Assembly: GCA_046295655.1 (NCBI GenBank)
Contig: JBKBMT010000023.1
Span: 1-38,107 of the forward strand
Origin: JBKBMT01 sp046295655
GTDB taxonomy: Bacteria; Pseudomonadota; Alphaproteobacteria; Rhodobacterales; Rhodobacteraceae
DNA: 38,107 nt
Direction: 5' to 3'
The notes beneath the pieces are model-generated. The model was not told the origin of the DNA. It ran no database searches and worked only from the letters and a program-made list of their open reading frames with translations. How positions within the stretch are numbered: the stretch's first letter is position 1; each line of letters begins with the position of its first letter. A program made the position numbers and the translations under genes. Shown in pieces: positions 7,466 through 15,828 of the stretch.

Positions 7466-9115
7466 TCAGCGCTGGGACACCGGCCAGTGGGGATGGATCC
7501 AGGGCTCGAGATCCGCGGCAGGTAGCGGCGGGCGGCCGAGGATCAGGTCGGCAGCCTTTTCGCCAACCATGATCGACGGTGCGTTGAGGTTGCCGTTGGT
7601 GATCCGCGGGAAGATCGAACTGTCGGCCACCCGCAACCGGTCCACGCCGATCACGCGACATTCGGGGTCCACTACCGCCTCGGGATCGTCGCGCCGGCCC
7701 ATCCGCGCCGTGCCGCAGGGGTGATAGGCGCTTTCCACATGCTCGCGCACGAAGGCATCCAGCGCGGCGTCGTCCTGCGCCTCGGGGCCGGGCTGGATTT
7801 CCCGCCTCAGGAATGGTGCAAGCGCCGGCTGGTCTAGGACTTCCCGCGCGAGGCGGATCGAGGCCCGGAACTCGGCCCAGTCGTCCGGGTGGGACATGTA
7901 ATTGAACCGGATCTCAGGCGGTGCCGCCGGATCGGGGCCGCGCAGGCGCACCGTGCCGCGGGACTTCGAGCGCATCGGCCCGACATGCACCTGAAACCCA
8001 TGCCCCTCGGCGACCGCCCGTCCGTCGTAGCGCACCGCGAGGGGCAGGAAATGGAACTGGATGTCGGGATAGTCGATGCCTGCGGCCGAGCGGATGAACC
8101 CGCCCGCCTCGAACTGGTTCGACGCGCCCGGGCCGCGCCGGGCCAGCAGCCATTGCAACCCCACCCACGCCTTGCCGGGAAGGTTCCAGTAGCGATAGAG
8201 CGTGACCGGCTGGCGCGCGGAATACTGAAGATAGACCTCGAGATGGTCCTGCAGGTTGCCCCCCACCCCCGGCCGGTCGGCGATCACCGGGATGCCGTGT
8301 GCGGTCAGGTGCCCCGCCGGTCCGATGCCTGACAGCATCAGAAGTTTCGGGGTGTTGATGGCCGAGGCGGCGACGATTACCTCGGCCCGCGCGGCGACGA
8401 CCCGGGCGCCGTCGATCTCGACCCCCGTCGCCCGTCCGTCCGCAAGAACGAGCCGCCGTGCAGTCGCCCGGATAAGCCTCACCCGGCCCGTGGCAAGGGC
8501 GGGTCGAAGATAGGCCCGCGCTGCCGACCAGCGCTCGCCGCGCCAGATCGACGCCTCGAGGGCGCCGAACCCTTCCTGCCTCCAGCCGTTCAGATCGGCG
8601 CTCTCGGCATAGCCGGCCTGCACCGCCGCCGCGACGAAAGCCCGGAACAGCGGATTGCGCCGGGCCCCGCGGGTGACATGCACCGGGCCATCATTGCCGC
8701 GCCAGACCGGATCGGCCCCGTCCTCGGCACCATGCCAGGTCTCGAGCCGCCGGAAGTAGGGCAGCACATCCGCGAACGACCATCCCGACGCCCCGGCCTC
8801 GGCCCAGTGGTCGTAATCGCGGGCATGACCGCGAACCCAGACCATCCCGTTTATCGAGGACGACCCGCCAATCACCCGCCCCCGCGGGCAGGCCAGCACC
8901 CGCCCGCCCAGATGCGGCTCGGGTTCGGTTCGGAAACCCCAGTCGTAGAGCTTCATGTTCATCGGATAGGAGAGCGCACCCGGCATCCGGATGAATGGCC
9001 CGATATCGCTGCCCCCGGCCTCGATCACCGCGACGCTGCGCCCGGCCTCGGCCAGCCGGAAGGCCAGTGCCGAACCGGCCGAACCGGAGCCGACGATCAC
9101 GTAATCCGCTTCCAT
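7466..9115 (-). CDS. betA: Choline dehydrogenase (GMC oxidoreductase)
   Basis: Oxidises choline to betaine aldehyde, and partly on to glycine betaine, as an FAD enzyme passing electrons to the respiratory chain. It has 549 residues, close to the family norm of about 550. DYVIVGSGSAGSALAFRL (from residue 4) is the FAD-binding Rossmann motif, GRVIGGSSSINGMVWVRG is GMC signature 1, and ASAINTPKLLMLSGIGP is GMC signature 2. The catalytic pair is His465 (ESAYHPCGTARMG) and Asn511 (NGNLNAPSIMVG). The ATG at 9115 is chosen because the protein then begins just ahead of the FAD strand; GGGAG lies about nine bases before it. It is third in betI-betB-betA, and the choline importer genes diverge from betI, which supports choline as substrate over other GMC alcohols. 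Confidence 0.95.
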   Translation of the reverse strand: MEADYVIVGSGSAGSALAFRLAEAGRSVAVIEAGGSDIGPFIRMPGALSYPMNMKLYDWGFRTEPEPHLGGRVLACPRGRVIGGSSSINGMVWVRGHARDYDHWAEAGASGWSFADVLPYFRRLETWHGAEDGADPVWRGNDGPVHVTRGARRNPLFRAFVAAAVQAGYAESADLNGWRQEGFGALEASIWRGERWSAARAYLRPALATGRVRLIRATARRLVLADGRATGVEIDGARVVAARAEVIVAASAINTPKLLMLSGIGPAGHLTAHGIPVIADRPGVGGNLQDHLEVYLQYSARQPVTLYRYWNLPGKAWVGLQWLLARRGPGASNQFEAGGFIRSAAGIDYPDIQFHFLPLAVRYDGRAVAEGHGFQVHVGPMRSKSRGTVRLRGPDPAAPPEIRFNYMSHPDDWAEFRASIRLAREVLDQPALAPFLRREIQPGPEAQDDAALDAFVREHVESAYHPCGTARMGRRDDPEAVVDPECRVIGVDRLRVADSSIFPRITNGNLNAPSIMVGEKAADLILGRPPLPAADLEPWIHPHWPVSQR

Positions 9116-9128
9116 CCCACACGCTCCC

Positions 9129-9185
9129 GGGTGCCGAGCGCCCAGTACCCCGCCTTCCCCCGGGCGGGCGGGCTGCGGGGCACCC
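9129..9185 (-). other. Inverted repeat in the betB-betA gap
   Basis: The 76-base gap between betB and betA is bracketed by seven-base arms GGGTGCC (9129-9135) and GGCACCC (9179-9185), and the interior is strongly GC-rich with further CCCGCC/GGCGGG pairing. The transcript could fold into one large structure between the two genes, perhaps setting their relative expression. Folding is predicted by eye only. Confidence 0.35.
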
Positions 9186-9191
9186 CCTAGT

Positions 9192-10637
9192 TCAGAACGG
9201 CGCCTCGACGCGCCCCATCCCCACGTGCACGGCCTTGATCCGCGTCCAGTTTTCGGCAGCGGCCCGACCGTTCTCGCGCCCGACCCCCGACAGGCGGACA
9301 CCGCCGAACGGCATCTCGACCGGGGTAAGGTTGTAGCTGTTGATCCAGCAGGTGCCGGCCTGAAGCCGCGCGACCACCCGATGCGCCCGGGACAGATCGC
9401 GGGTGAATACGCCGGCGGCGAGTCCGTAGGGGCTCGCGTTGGCGCGCACGACCGCCTCGTCCTCGTCCGCGAAGGACAACACTGCCATCACCGGCCCGAA
9501 TACCTCTTCGCGGGCGATCTCCATCCAGTCGGCAACGTCGGCAAAGACCGTGGGTTCGACGAGCCGCCCCTGCACGTCACCGCCGCAGACCAGCCGCGCG
9601 CCCTCGGCGCGTGCCCGCTGGATGAACCCCCGGACCTTCGCGGCCTGGGCATCGCTGACCAGCGGCCCGATCTGCGTTGCCTCGTCCATCGGATCGCCCG
9701 ACCTGATCCGCGCTGCGCGCTGCGCAAGCCGTTCGAGGAAGGCATCGTGAAGTCCCTGCTGGACGAACACACGGGTTCCGTTCGAACAGACCTGACCGGC
9801 CGAATAGAAGTTGCCCAGCACTGCTGCGCCGACCGCATCGTCCAGATCGGCGTCGTCGAAGACGATCAGCGGCGACTTGCCGCCAAGCTCCATCGTCACC
9901 GCCCGGATCCCCTCCGCCGCTGCGGCATAGACCTTCCGGCCGGTAGCCACCGACCCGGTCAGCGAAACCTTGGCCACGCGACTGTCGCCCACCAGGGCCG
10001 CGCCGACCGAACCGGCGCCCTGCACAACGTTGAACAGACCCGGCGGCAGACCCGCCTCGGTCAGGATCGCACCAAGCTTCAACGCGCCCAGGGGTGTTAC
10101 TTCGGAAGGCTTGAACACAAGCGCGTTGCCGAAGGCAAGCGCCGGCGCCGCCTTCCAGCAGGCGATCTGGCTGGGATAGTTCCACGCCCCAATCCCCACG
10201 CAGACCCCGTGCGGCTCGCGCAGCGTGTAGGCGAAATCGGACCCGAGGGGGATCGTCTCGCCGGTCAGAGTAGGGGCGAGCCCCGCGAAATACTCCAGCG
10301 CATCCGCGCCCGATGGCCAGTCGGCGACCCGCGTCTCGGAAATCGGCTTGCCGGTATCGAGGGTCTCCAGACGAGCCAGCTCCTCGGCCCGGTCGCGGAT
10401 GATCGCGGCCGCGCGGAACAGGATCCGGCCACGCTCGACCGGGCGCAATCCCGCCCAATCCAGCTGTGCCCGGGCGGCCGACGCCATGGCCGTCTCGATC
10501 AGCGCGGGCGTCGCCTCATGCAGCCGTGCGATGACCGCGCCCGACCAGGGGTCCGTCACATCGAAGGCGCCGCCGGCCGGGTCAGCGGCCGGACCGCCGA
10601 CGCTCCACTGACTTGCCGCAGGCGGCGCCCCCAACAA
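9192..10637 (-). CDS. betB: Betaine-aldehyde dehydrogenase
   Basis: Oxidises betaine aldehyde to glycine betaine with NAD(P)+. A 481-residue aldehyde dehydrogenase with Asn153 (GIGAWNYPSQ), Lys176 (VFKPSEVTP), Glu250 (VTMELGGKSP) and catalytic Cys284 (SAGQVCSNGTRV) in place. No ATG is available near the N-terminus. I take the TTG at 10637: it has GGGGGAG seven bases upstream, and the residues it adds (QWSVGGPAADPAGGAFDV) align with the conserved first strands of BetB. This makes an 82-base overlap with the end of betI. A GTG at 10559, overlapping the betI stop as GTGA, is the alternative but has no ribosome-binding site and would remove the first strands. Choline locus context makes the substrate firm. 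Confidence 0.94.
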   Translation of the reverse strand: MLGAPPAASQWSVGGPAADPAGGAFDVTDPWSGAVIARLHEATPALIETAMASAARAQLDWAGLRPVERGRILFRAAAIIRDRAEELARLETLDTGKPISETRVADWPSGADALEYFAGLAPTLTGETIPLGSDFAYTLREPHGVCVGIGAWNYPSQIACWKAAPALAFGNALVFKPSEVTPLGALKLGAILTEAGLPPGLFNVVQGAGSVGAALVGDSRVAKVSLTGSVATGRKVYAAAAEGIRAVTMELGGKSPLIVFDDADLDDAVGAAVLGNFYSAGQVCSNGTRVFVQQGLHDAFLERLAQRAARIRSGDPMDEATQIGPLVSDAQAAKVRGFIQRARAEGARLVCGGDVQGRLVEPTVFADVADWMEIAREEVFGPVMAVLSFADEDEAVVRANASPYGLAAGVFTRDLSRAHRVVARLQAGTCWINSYNLTPVEMPFGGVRLSGVGRENGRAAAENWTRIKAVHVGMGRVEAPF

Positions 10638-11221
10638 GGCCCGGCTCCCCCTGCCCGGAAATCCGCGATGGCGCGGGCGACCAATGCCGCGGCCGTGGCG
10701 CCGTCGGGCCTATCCCTGCCGAGGACTGCACGAAGATAGACCCCGTCGATCAGGGCCCCGGCCATCGCGGCAGCCTGTGGCGCCCGTGCGCCCACCAGCG
10801 GGCGCAGGCAGGCCACCAGATTCGAATTCAGGCGCCGCTGATAGACGTGCAGCAATCGCGCGGCCTCCGGAACCGTCTGAGCCAGCACCCAGAACGTGAG
10901 CCAGGCCGAGATCGCCTCGCGCCGGAAATGGGTGCCGCTGAACGAGGCGCGGAGAAGCGCGGACAGGCGGGCCTCCGGGTCGTCGAGCCCGCGCAGTGCT
11001 GCCCGAACCTCGATGCCGTAGAGCGTCAGCACGTGGCGCATCGCGGCAAGAAACAACGCTTCCTTGCCGCCGAAATAGTGATGCGCCAACGCCGAAGACA
11101 TGCCCGCCCGCCGGGCGATCTGCCCGACGGTCACATCCAGCGTGCCGGCCTCTCCGATCTCGTCGATCGCGGCTTTGACCAGCGCGGCCTTTCGGATAGG
11201 CTCCATCCCCAGCTTCGGCAT
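10556..11221 (-). CDS. betI: Choline-responsive repressor BetI (TetR family)
   Basis: A 221-residue TetR-family regulator that in characterised bacteria represses bet genes and is relieved by choline. The helix-turn-helix is TVGQIARRAGMSSALAHHYF (about residues 30-49), typical of BetI, with GGKEALFLAAMRH after it; AISAWLTFWVLAQTVPEAARLLHVYQRR is the BetI ligand-domain core, including the conserved W-x-x-F-W. The start at 11221 has GGAG eight bases upstream. Known BetI proteins are about 195 residues; here roughly 25-30 residues of arginine- and proline-rich sequence follow ARAIADFRAG and run inside betB, suggesting loss of an earlier stop. It is the first gene of betI-betB-betA. The operator-like palindrome at 11267-11286 lies 46 bases upstream. 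Confidence 0.94.
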   Translation of the reverse strand: MPKLGMEPIRKAALVKAAIDEIGEAGTLDVTVGQIARRAGMSSALAHHYFGGKEALFLAAMRHVLTLYGIEVRAALRGLDDPEARLSALLRASFSGTHFRREAISAWLTFWVLAQTVPEAARLLHVYQRRLNSNLVACLRPLVGARAPQAAAMAGALIDGVYLRAVLGRDRPDGATAAALVARAIADFRAGGAGPCWGRRLRQVSGASAVRPLTRPAAPSM

Positions 11222-11266
11222 TGCGGCTGCTCCGACAAAAAGCTTGCATGCCGGCGTAACCGGATG

Positions 11267-11286
11267 TTGATTGACTCGTCAATCAA
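11267..11286. promoter_or_regulatory. BetI operator-like palindrome between betI and choX
   Basis: Perfect nine-base arms TTGATTGAC and GTCAATCAA flank TC. The arms closely resemble the known BetI operator (TTGATTGRAC-type half sites). It lies in the 87-base gap between divergent betI-betB-betA and choX-choW-choV, 22 bases before the choX start, so BetI probably controls both uptake and oxidation. Binding is inferred from motif and position. Confidence 0.8.
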
Positions 11287-11308
11287 GAAACGCACAGGGA
11301 GACCGTTC

Positions 11309-12229
11309 ATGATCCGCCGCCTGATCCTTGCCACCGCCCTTTCCACGCTTGCCGCGCCCGCCGTTGCGAACTGCGACCGTGTCACCTTCTCTGACGTGGG
11401 CTGGACCGACATCACCGCGACGACCGCCGTGGCAACGACGGTCCTTCAGGCGCTGGGCTACGACACCGAGGTCAAGATCCTGTCGGTCCCCGTGACCTAC
11501 GCCTCGCTCGCCGCCGGCGACATCGACGTGTTCCTCGGCAACTGGATGCCCACGATGGAGGCCGACATCGCGCCCTACCGCGACGCCGGCACGGTCGATA
11601 CCGTCCGGGTCAATCTTACCGGCGCGAAATACACCCTTGCGACCAACGCAGCCGGTGCTGCGCTCGGCATCGGCAACTTCGCGGACATCGCGACGCACGG
11701 GGCTGCGCTGGGCAACCGGATCTACGGCATCGAGCCCGGCAATGACGGCAACCGGCTGATCCTCGACATGATCGAGGCCAATGCATTCGAGCTGGGCGGG
11801 TTCGAACTTGCCGAAAGCTCGGAACAGGGAATGCTCGCCCAGGTGGAACGCGCCACCCGTCGCGGCGAGCCGATCGTGTTCCTCGGATGGGAGCCGCATC
11901 CGATGAACGCGAACTTCGAGCTGACCTATCTGGAAGGCGGGGACGACTGGTTCGGGCCCGATCTGGGGGGCGCCGAGGTGCTGACCAATACCCGCGCCGG
12001 CTATGTGGAAGCCTGCCCGAACGTCGGACGGTTCCTGCAGAACCTCGAGTTCACGCTGGAACTGGAGAACGAGATCATGGGCAAGATCCTGAACGAGGGC
12101 GCCGACCCCGAGGCAGCCGCGCGCGACTGGCTTGCCGCCAACCCCGGTGTCCTCGGGCCCTGGCTGGACGGCGTGACGGCCCGTGACGGCGGCGACGCCA
12201 TGGCCGCTGTCACGGCCGCGCTTCGGTGA
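11309..12229 (+). CDS. choX: Choline ABC transporter, periplasmic binding protein
   Basis: The periplasmic choline receptor of the ChoXWV importer, 306 residues. A signal peptide is evident (MIRRLILATALSTLAAPAVA, cleavage about residue 20). The OpuAC-type fold is clear, and Trp32 (DVGWTD), Trp79 (LGNWMPTM), Tyr108 (AKYTL) and Trp194 (LGWEPHPMN) correspond, each at an offset of exactly 11, to the choline aromatic box Trp43, Trp90, Tyr119 and Trp205 reported for Sinorhizobium meliloti ChoX. The start at 11309 has GGGAGA seven to eight bases upstream. It heads choX-choW-choV and diverges from betI across a BetI-like operator. A glycine-betaine receptor is less likely given these residues and the bet genes. 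Confidence 0.95.
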   Translation: MIRRLILATALSTLAAPAVANCDRVTFSDVGWTDITATTAVATTVLQALGYDTEVKILSVPVTYASLAAGDIDVFLGNWMPTMEADIAPYRDAGTVDTVRVNLTGAKYTLATNAAGAALGIGNFADIATHGAALGNRIYGIEPGNDGNRLILDMIEANAFELGGFELAESSEQGMLAQVERATRRGEPIVFLGWEPHPMNANFELTYLEGGDDWFGPDLGGAEVLTNTRAGYVEACPNVGRFLQNLEFTLELENEIMGKILNEGADPEAAARDWLAANPGVLGPWLDGVTARDGGDAMAAVTAALR

Positions 12230-12258
12230 CGCACAGGGCCGGGTCGGGCATCTGAGAA

Positions 12259-13104
12259 ATGGATCCGCTCGACTGGATCACCGCAACCAAGATTCCGGTC
12301 GGACGCACTGCCAAGCAGGTGTTCGACTGGCTCCAGGCCAATGCGGCCGGTGCGTTCGATGCCTTGTCCGACGGGCTGGGGGCCCTGATCGCCGGCATCC
12401 TCTGGGTCTTGCAGACACCCCATCCGCTGATGGTGGTCGCAGCCTTTGTCGGGCTGACCTGGATTCTGCAGCGGTCGTGGAAGACCTGCCTGCTCGTGCT
12501 CGCGGGGTTCCTGTTGATCCTGAACCAGGGCTACTGGCGCGCGACCACCGAAAGCCTGACACTGGTGCTGTCGGCCTGTGTCGTGTGCATGGCGGTGGGG
12601 GTGCCGATCGGCATCGCCGCGGCCCATCGCCCGCGTCTGTATGCGGCGATGCGGCCCGTTCTGGACCTGATGCAGACCCTGCCCACCTTTGTCTATCTGA
12701 TCCCGGCCATCGTGTTCTTCGGGATCGGAATGGTGCCGGGCCTGATCGCGACCGTGATCTTCGTCCTGCCGGCACCGATCCGCCTGACCCATCTGGGTAT
12801 CTCGTCCACCCCGCAGCCGCTGCTCGAGGCCGCCACCGCATTCGGTGCAACACCCCGCCAGCGACTGTGGAAGGTGGAGCTTCCCTGGGCCGTGCCGCAG
12901 ATCATGGCCGGGCTCAACCAGACCATCATGCTGTCGCTTTCGATGGTGGTGATCGCGGCGCTGGTCGGCGCCGCGGGTTTGGGGGTGCCCGTTGTCCGGG
13001 CGCTGAATTCGGTCAACACCGCACTGGGGTTCGAGGCGGGGCTCATCATCGTCGTCGTCGCGATCATCCTTGACCGCATGCTGCGGATCGGGGGACGTCG
13101 ATGA
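12259..13104 (+). CDS. choW: Choline ABC transporter, permease
   Basis: An inner-membrane permease of 281 residues for the choline importer. Five or more hydrophobic segments are visible, including PLMVVAAFVGLTWIL, LLVLAGFLLIL, LVLSACVVCMAVGVPIGIAA, LIPAIVFFGIGMV, and MLSLSMVVIAALVGAAGLG. The EAA loop that contacts the ATPase is EAATAFGATPRQRLWKVELP. The N-terminal stretch DWITATKIPVGRTAKQVFDW before the first helix is usual for ProW/ChoW proteins. The start lies 29 bases after choX; the site upstream is weak. The 3' end overlaps choV by four bases (ATGA). It is assigned to choline because choX with an intact choline box precedes it. Confidence 0.93.
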   Translation: MDPLDWITATKIPVGRTAKQVFDWLQANAAGAFDALSDGLGALIAGILWVLQTPHPLMVVAAFVGLTWILQRSWKTCLLVLAGFLLILNQGYWRATTESLTLVLSACVVCMAVGVPIGIAAAHRPRLYAAMRPVLDLMQTLPTFVYLIPAIVFFGIGMVPGLIATVIFVLPAPIRLTHLGISSTPQPLLEAATAFGATPRQRLWKVELPWAVPQIMAGLNQTIMLSLSMVVIAALVGAAGLGVPVVRALNSVNTALGFEAGLIIVVVAIILDRMLRIGGRR

Positions 13105-14159
13105 AGCGCCGCACAGACCCGGCCGAGACTGCGGGCATTGCGGTGCGGTTCGACCGTGTGTCGATCGTTTTCGGCGACCGCCACGACCTTGCCCTGCCCC
13201 TGATGGACGCAGGCAGAGACCGCGCGGACATCCAGGCGCGGACCGGCCAGGTGCTTGGCGTGCACGACTGCTCGCTCGACGTGGCCGAGGGCGAGATCGT
13301 TGTCCTGATGGGTCTTTCCGGCAGCGGCAAGTCAACGCTCCTGCGTGCGGTGAACGGTCTCAACCCGGTCTGCCGAGGCTCGGTCCTCGTCTGCGACGGC
13401 AATGTTCTGGTCGATGTCAGCCACGCCGACGCGGCAACGCTGCGGCGCATCCGGCTGCGACGGGTGGCCATGGTTTTCCAGCAGTTCGGCCTGCTGCCAT
13501 GGCGCACCGTGCGCGAGAATGTGGGCCTGGGGCTGGAGCTCGGCGGCATGTCGCGGGCCGAAAGGCGCGACCGCGTCGATGCGCAGCTGGAACTGGTCGG
13601 GCTGTCGAACTGGGCCGACCGGAAGGTGGGCGAACTTTCGGGCGGCATGCAGCAGCGCGTGGGACTGGCCCGTGCCTTCGCGACCGAAGCGCCGATCCTG
13701 CTGATGGACGAACCGTTCAGCGCGCTGGACCCGCTGATCCGCTCGAAGCTGCAGGACGAGTTGCTGGAACTTCAGTCGGCGCTGCGGCGCACCATCATCT
13801 TCGTCAGCCACGACCTCGACGAGGCGTTCAAGCTTGGCAACCGGATTGCCCTCATGGAAGGCGGACGACTGGTCCAGGTCGGCACGGCGCGCGAGATCAT
13901 CGCGGCACCGGTCAGCGATTACGTTGCGGAATTCGTCGCGCACATGAACCCGCTGGGGGTGCTGACAGCACGCGACGTGATGCGCGCTGGCCGGGCGCCG
14001 GCGGGTGCAAGCCCGGTTCCTGCCGATCTGCCGGTGCGGGAGGTGATGGAACGTCTGCGCACCGGCACCGCCACGCTTGCCGTGATCGAGGCCGAGACCG
14101 CCATCGGCGTCATCGAACCGGTGGATGTGCTGGGCCGACTTCTGAACCCGCGCGGCTGA
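13101..14159 (+). CDS. choV: Choline ABC transporter, ATP-binding protein
   Basis: The ATPase of the choline importer, 352 residues, cytosolic face of the inner membrane. Walker A is GLSGSGKST (residues 71-79), the Q-loop VFQQFGLLPWRTV, the signature LSGGMQQR (179-186), Walker B ILLMDEP (199-205) and the switch His in FVSHDLDEA. The insertion between strand 1 and Walker A (GDRHDLALPLMDAG) is characteristic of ProV/ChoV proteins. The C-terminal 60-70 residues (VREVMERLRTG to VDVLGRLLNP) look like a shortened CBS-type regulatory region rather than the two full CBS domains of ProV. Coupled to choW by an ATGA overlap and last in the unit. The gene ends three bases before the convergent TetR-like gene. 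Confidence 0.94.
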   Translation: MKRRTDPAETAGIAVRFDRVSIVFGDRHDLALPLMDAGRDRADIQARTGQVLGVHDCSLDVAEGEIVVLMGLSGSGKSTLLRAVNGLNPVCRGSVLVCDGNVLVDVSHADAATLRRIRLRRVAMVFQQFGLLPWRTVRENVGLGLELGGMSRAERRDRVDAQLELVGLSNWADRKVGELSGGMQQRVGLARAFATEAPILLMDEPFSALDPLIRSKLQDELLELQSALRRTIIFVSHDLDEAFKLGNRIALMEGGRLVQVGTAREIIAAPVSDYVAEFVAHMNPLGVLTARDVMRAGRAPAGASPVPADLPVREVMERLRTGTATLAVIEAETAIGVIEPVDVLGRLLNPRG

Positions 14160-14162
14160 GGA

Positions 14163-14651
14163 TCACGGCGCGATCCGCTTGACCAGATCCTTGAGCCTTA
14201 CCGGCCGACCGCCCGCCGCTTCCCAGAGAAGCAGGCCCTGCCAGGCCGCAAACAGGGCTGCGGCCGCGTCCCGCGCCTTGCCGCCGGACCCGAGCCGCAG
14301 CGCAAGTTCCGCCTCGACCCGCGCCCGCCATGCTTCGGCTGCCGGTGCCTCGACCGGCAGGTTGCGGGCCAGCGGCGACAGCGCCTTCAGCAGCGCCGCC
14401 GCGCCCTTGGGGGACGCAGGCGCCTGGCCCGCCGCTTCGGTCAGCGCATCATCCAGCCGTTGCCACAGGCCGTTCTCCGCATCGCGGATCATGCCCGCCA
14501 CGGTCTTGTGCCGCTGCGCCAGGGACGACGCCGCAAGCCCTGCACGCGCGGCCACCGCCCCGAATGTCACGGCCTTGTCGCCGCCCGCGCGGCGCAGGTC
14601 GAGAACCGCCTCGTGCACGATACTGTCGGGTACGGATCGGGGTCGCGGCAT
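14163..14651 (-). CDS. Short TetR-like transcriptional regulator
   Basis: A 162-residue protein. The N-terminal 55 residues resemble a TetR DNA-binding domain: DSIVHEAVLDLRRAGGDKAV, then the helix-turn-helix TFGAVAARAGLAASSLAQRH. TetR proteins usually have Tyr in the recognition helix where Gln-Arg stands here. The rest is alanine-rich and helical (residues about 60-155), shorter than the usual ligand domain. The start ATG at 14651 follows from the conserved N-terminus; an open frame upstream has no support. It lies 38 bases downstream of the TRIC-family gene on the same strand and could be the last gene of the peroxiredoxin-rnhA-TRIC unit, or separate. Target and ligand are unknown. Confidence 0.75.
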   Translation of the reverse strand: MPRPRSVPDSIVHEAVLDLRRAGGDKAVTFGAVAARAGLAASSLAQRHKTVAGMIRDAENGLWQRLDDALTEAAGQAPASPKGAAALLKALSPLARNLPVEAPAAEAWRARVEAELALRLGSGGKARDAAAALFAAWQGLLLWEAAGGRPVRLKDLVKRIAP

Positions 14652-14689
14652 GAAGGCACTATAGCGCCCGGCGGCCGCACAGGAAGCCC

Positions 14690-15313
14690 CTAGCGCCGTG
14701 GCGGCCGGGCGCGGTACACCGGCAGACGCCAACCGAGCGCCAGACTGCCGGCGCGCAGCGCAAATGTCACGCCCGCGCACAGGACGAGCGCAGTCGCCTG
14801 CCCCAGACCGGCCTCGAGCGCCAGAAGTGCGGCGGCGGCTCCGGCGAAGGCGGCGGTCACGTAAAGCTCGCCCTTCTTCAAGACCAGCGGCACTTCGTTG
14901 CAGACCACGTCCCGCATCAGCCCGCCGAAGCATCCGGTCGCGACCCCCATGATCAGCACCACCGGCCAGCCATGCCCGAGGGTCAGGGCAACACCGGCAC
15001 CGGCAGGCACCGCCACGGCGAGGGCGCAGGCATCCAGCCATTCGATCGCGCGCAGGCGGCTTTCCAGAAGGTGCGCGGTGAAGAACACCAGGATTGCGGC
15101 CGCGGCCGCCAGGCCGATGAACCCGGGGTTCGCGACCCAGAACACCATGTCCCGGTTCAGGATCACGTCGCGCAGGGTTCCGCCGCCGACCGCCGTCAAC
15201 GACGCGACGAACACGAAGCCGACCAGATCAAGCTGCGCGCGGCTGGCGACAAGCGCGCCGGTCAGCGCAAAGACGAAAACCGATGCATGATCCAGAAAGA
15301 CGACCAGCGTCAC
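14690..15313 (-). CDS. Trimeric intracellular cation channel family membrane protein (UPF0126)
   Basis: A 207-residue inner-membrane protein with about seven hydrophobic segments in two repeated halves, each containing the family signature: LTAVGGGTLRDVILNR in the first and TGCFGGLMRDVVCNEVPLVL in the second. Bacterial homologues of eukaryotic TRIC potassium channels have this duplicated Gly-Gly-x-x-R-D layout; an earlier glycine-transport suggestion for the family is less well supported. The start is a GTG at 15313 that overlaps the rnhA stop as GTGA and has GGAG eight bases upstream. The length matches the family (about 205). It is coupled to rnhA, but no functional link between the two is known. 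Confidence 0.9.
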   Translation of the reverse strand: MTLVVFLDHASVFVFALTGALVASRAQLDLVGFVFVASLTAVGGGTLRDVILNRDMVFWVANPGFIGLAAAAAILVFFTAHLLESRLRAIEWLDACALAVAVPAGAGVALTLGHGWPVVLIMGVATGCFGGLMRDVVCNEVPLVLKKGELYVTAAFAGAAAALLALEAGLGQATALVLCAGVTFALRAGSLALGWRLPVYRARPPRR

Positions 15314-15774
15314 GTCCGGCGCTCCTTGAAGGGTGCCATGCCGGCCCGCGCCAAAGCGTCGGCACGTTCGTTCTCGGCATGGCCCGCATGTCCCTTGATC
15401 CAGCGCCAGTGGACGCGATGGCGCGCCTGCGCCGCCTCCAGCCGCTGCCACAGATCGACGTTCTTGACCGGCTTCATGTCGGCCGTCCGCCAGCCGCGGC
15501 GCTTCCAGCCGTCGATCCAGTCGGTGACGCCGTTCTTCACGTAGGCGCTGTCGGTGACGAGGGTGATCTCTGATGGGCGCTCAAGCGCCTCGAGCGCCGC
15601 GATGGCTGCGATCAGCTCCATCCGGTTGTTGGTCGTGTCGGCTTCGCCGCCCGAAAGTTCCCGTTCCCGCAGAACGGTCCCGTCGCCGTCGCGCGCTTGC
15701 AGCAGCACACCCCATCCGCCCGGCCCGGGGTTGCCCGAACAGGCGCCGTCGGTAAAGGCCAGAAGCTCGGGCAT
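15310..15774 (-). CDS. rnhA: Ribonuclease HI
   Basis: Cleaves RNA in RNA-DNA hybrids, removing primers and R-loops in the cytosol. It has 154 residues, as in Escherichia coli (155). The metal-binding carboxylates are Asp9 (FTDGACSGNPGPGGWG), Glu53 (NNRMELIAAI), Asp75 (VTDSAYVK) and Asp139 (ENERADALA), with the helper His129 (KGHAGHAEN). The basic handle (GWKRRGWRTADMKPVKN) is present, so this is the bacterial type with substrate-binding protrusion. The ATG at 15774 has GGAGG six bases upstream. It lies 54 bases after the peroxiredoxin gene and overlaps the TRIC-family gene, in a likely three-gene unit. Confidence 0.97.
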   Translation of the reverse strand: MPELLAFTDGACSGNPGPGGWGVLLQARDGDGTVLRERELSGGEADTTNNRMELIAAIAALEALERPSEITLVTDSAYVKNGVTDWIDGWKRRGWRTADMKPVKNVDLWQRLEAAQARHRVHWRWIKGHAGHAENERADALARAGMAPFKERRT

Positions 15775-15828
15775 GGCGCACCTCCGCGCTGCGCCTAGCC
15801 CGCCGCAGCCCGCAGCGCAAGGGCAGGG

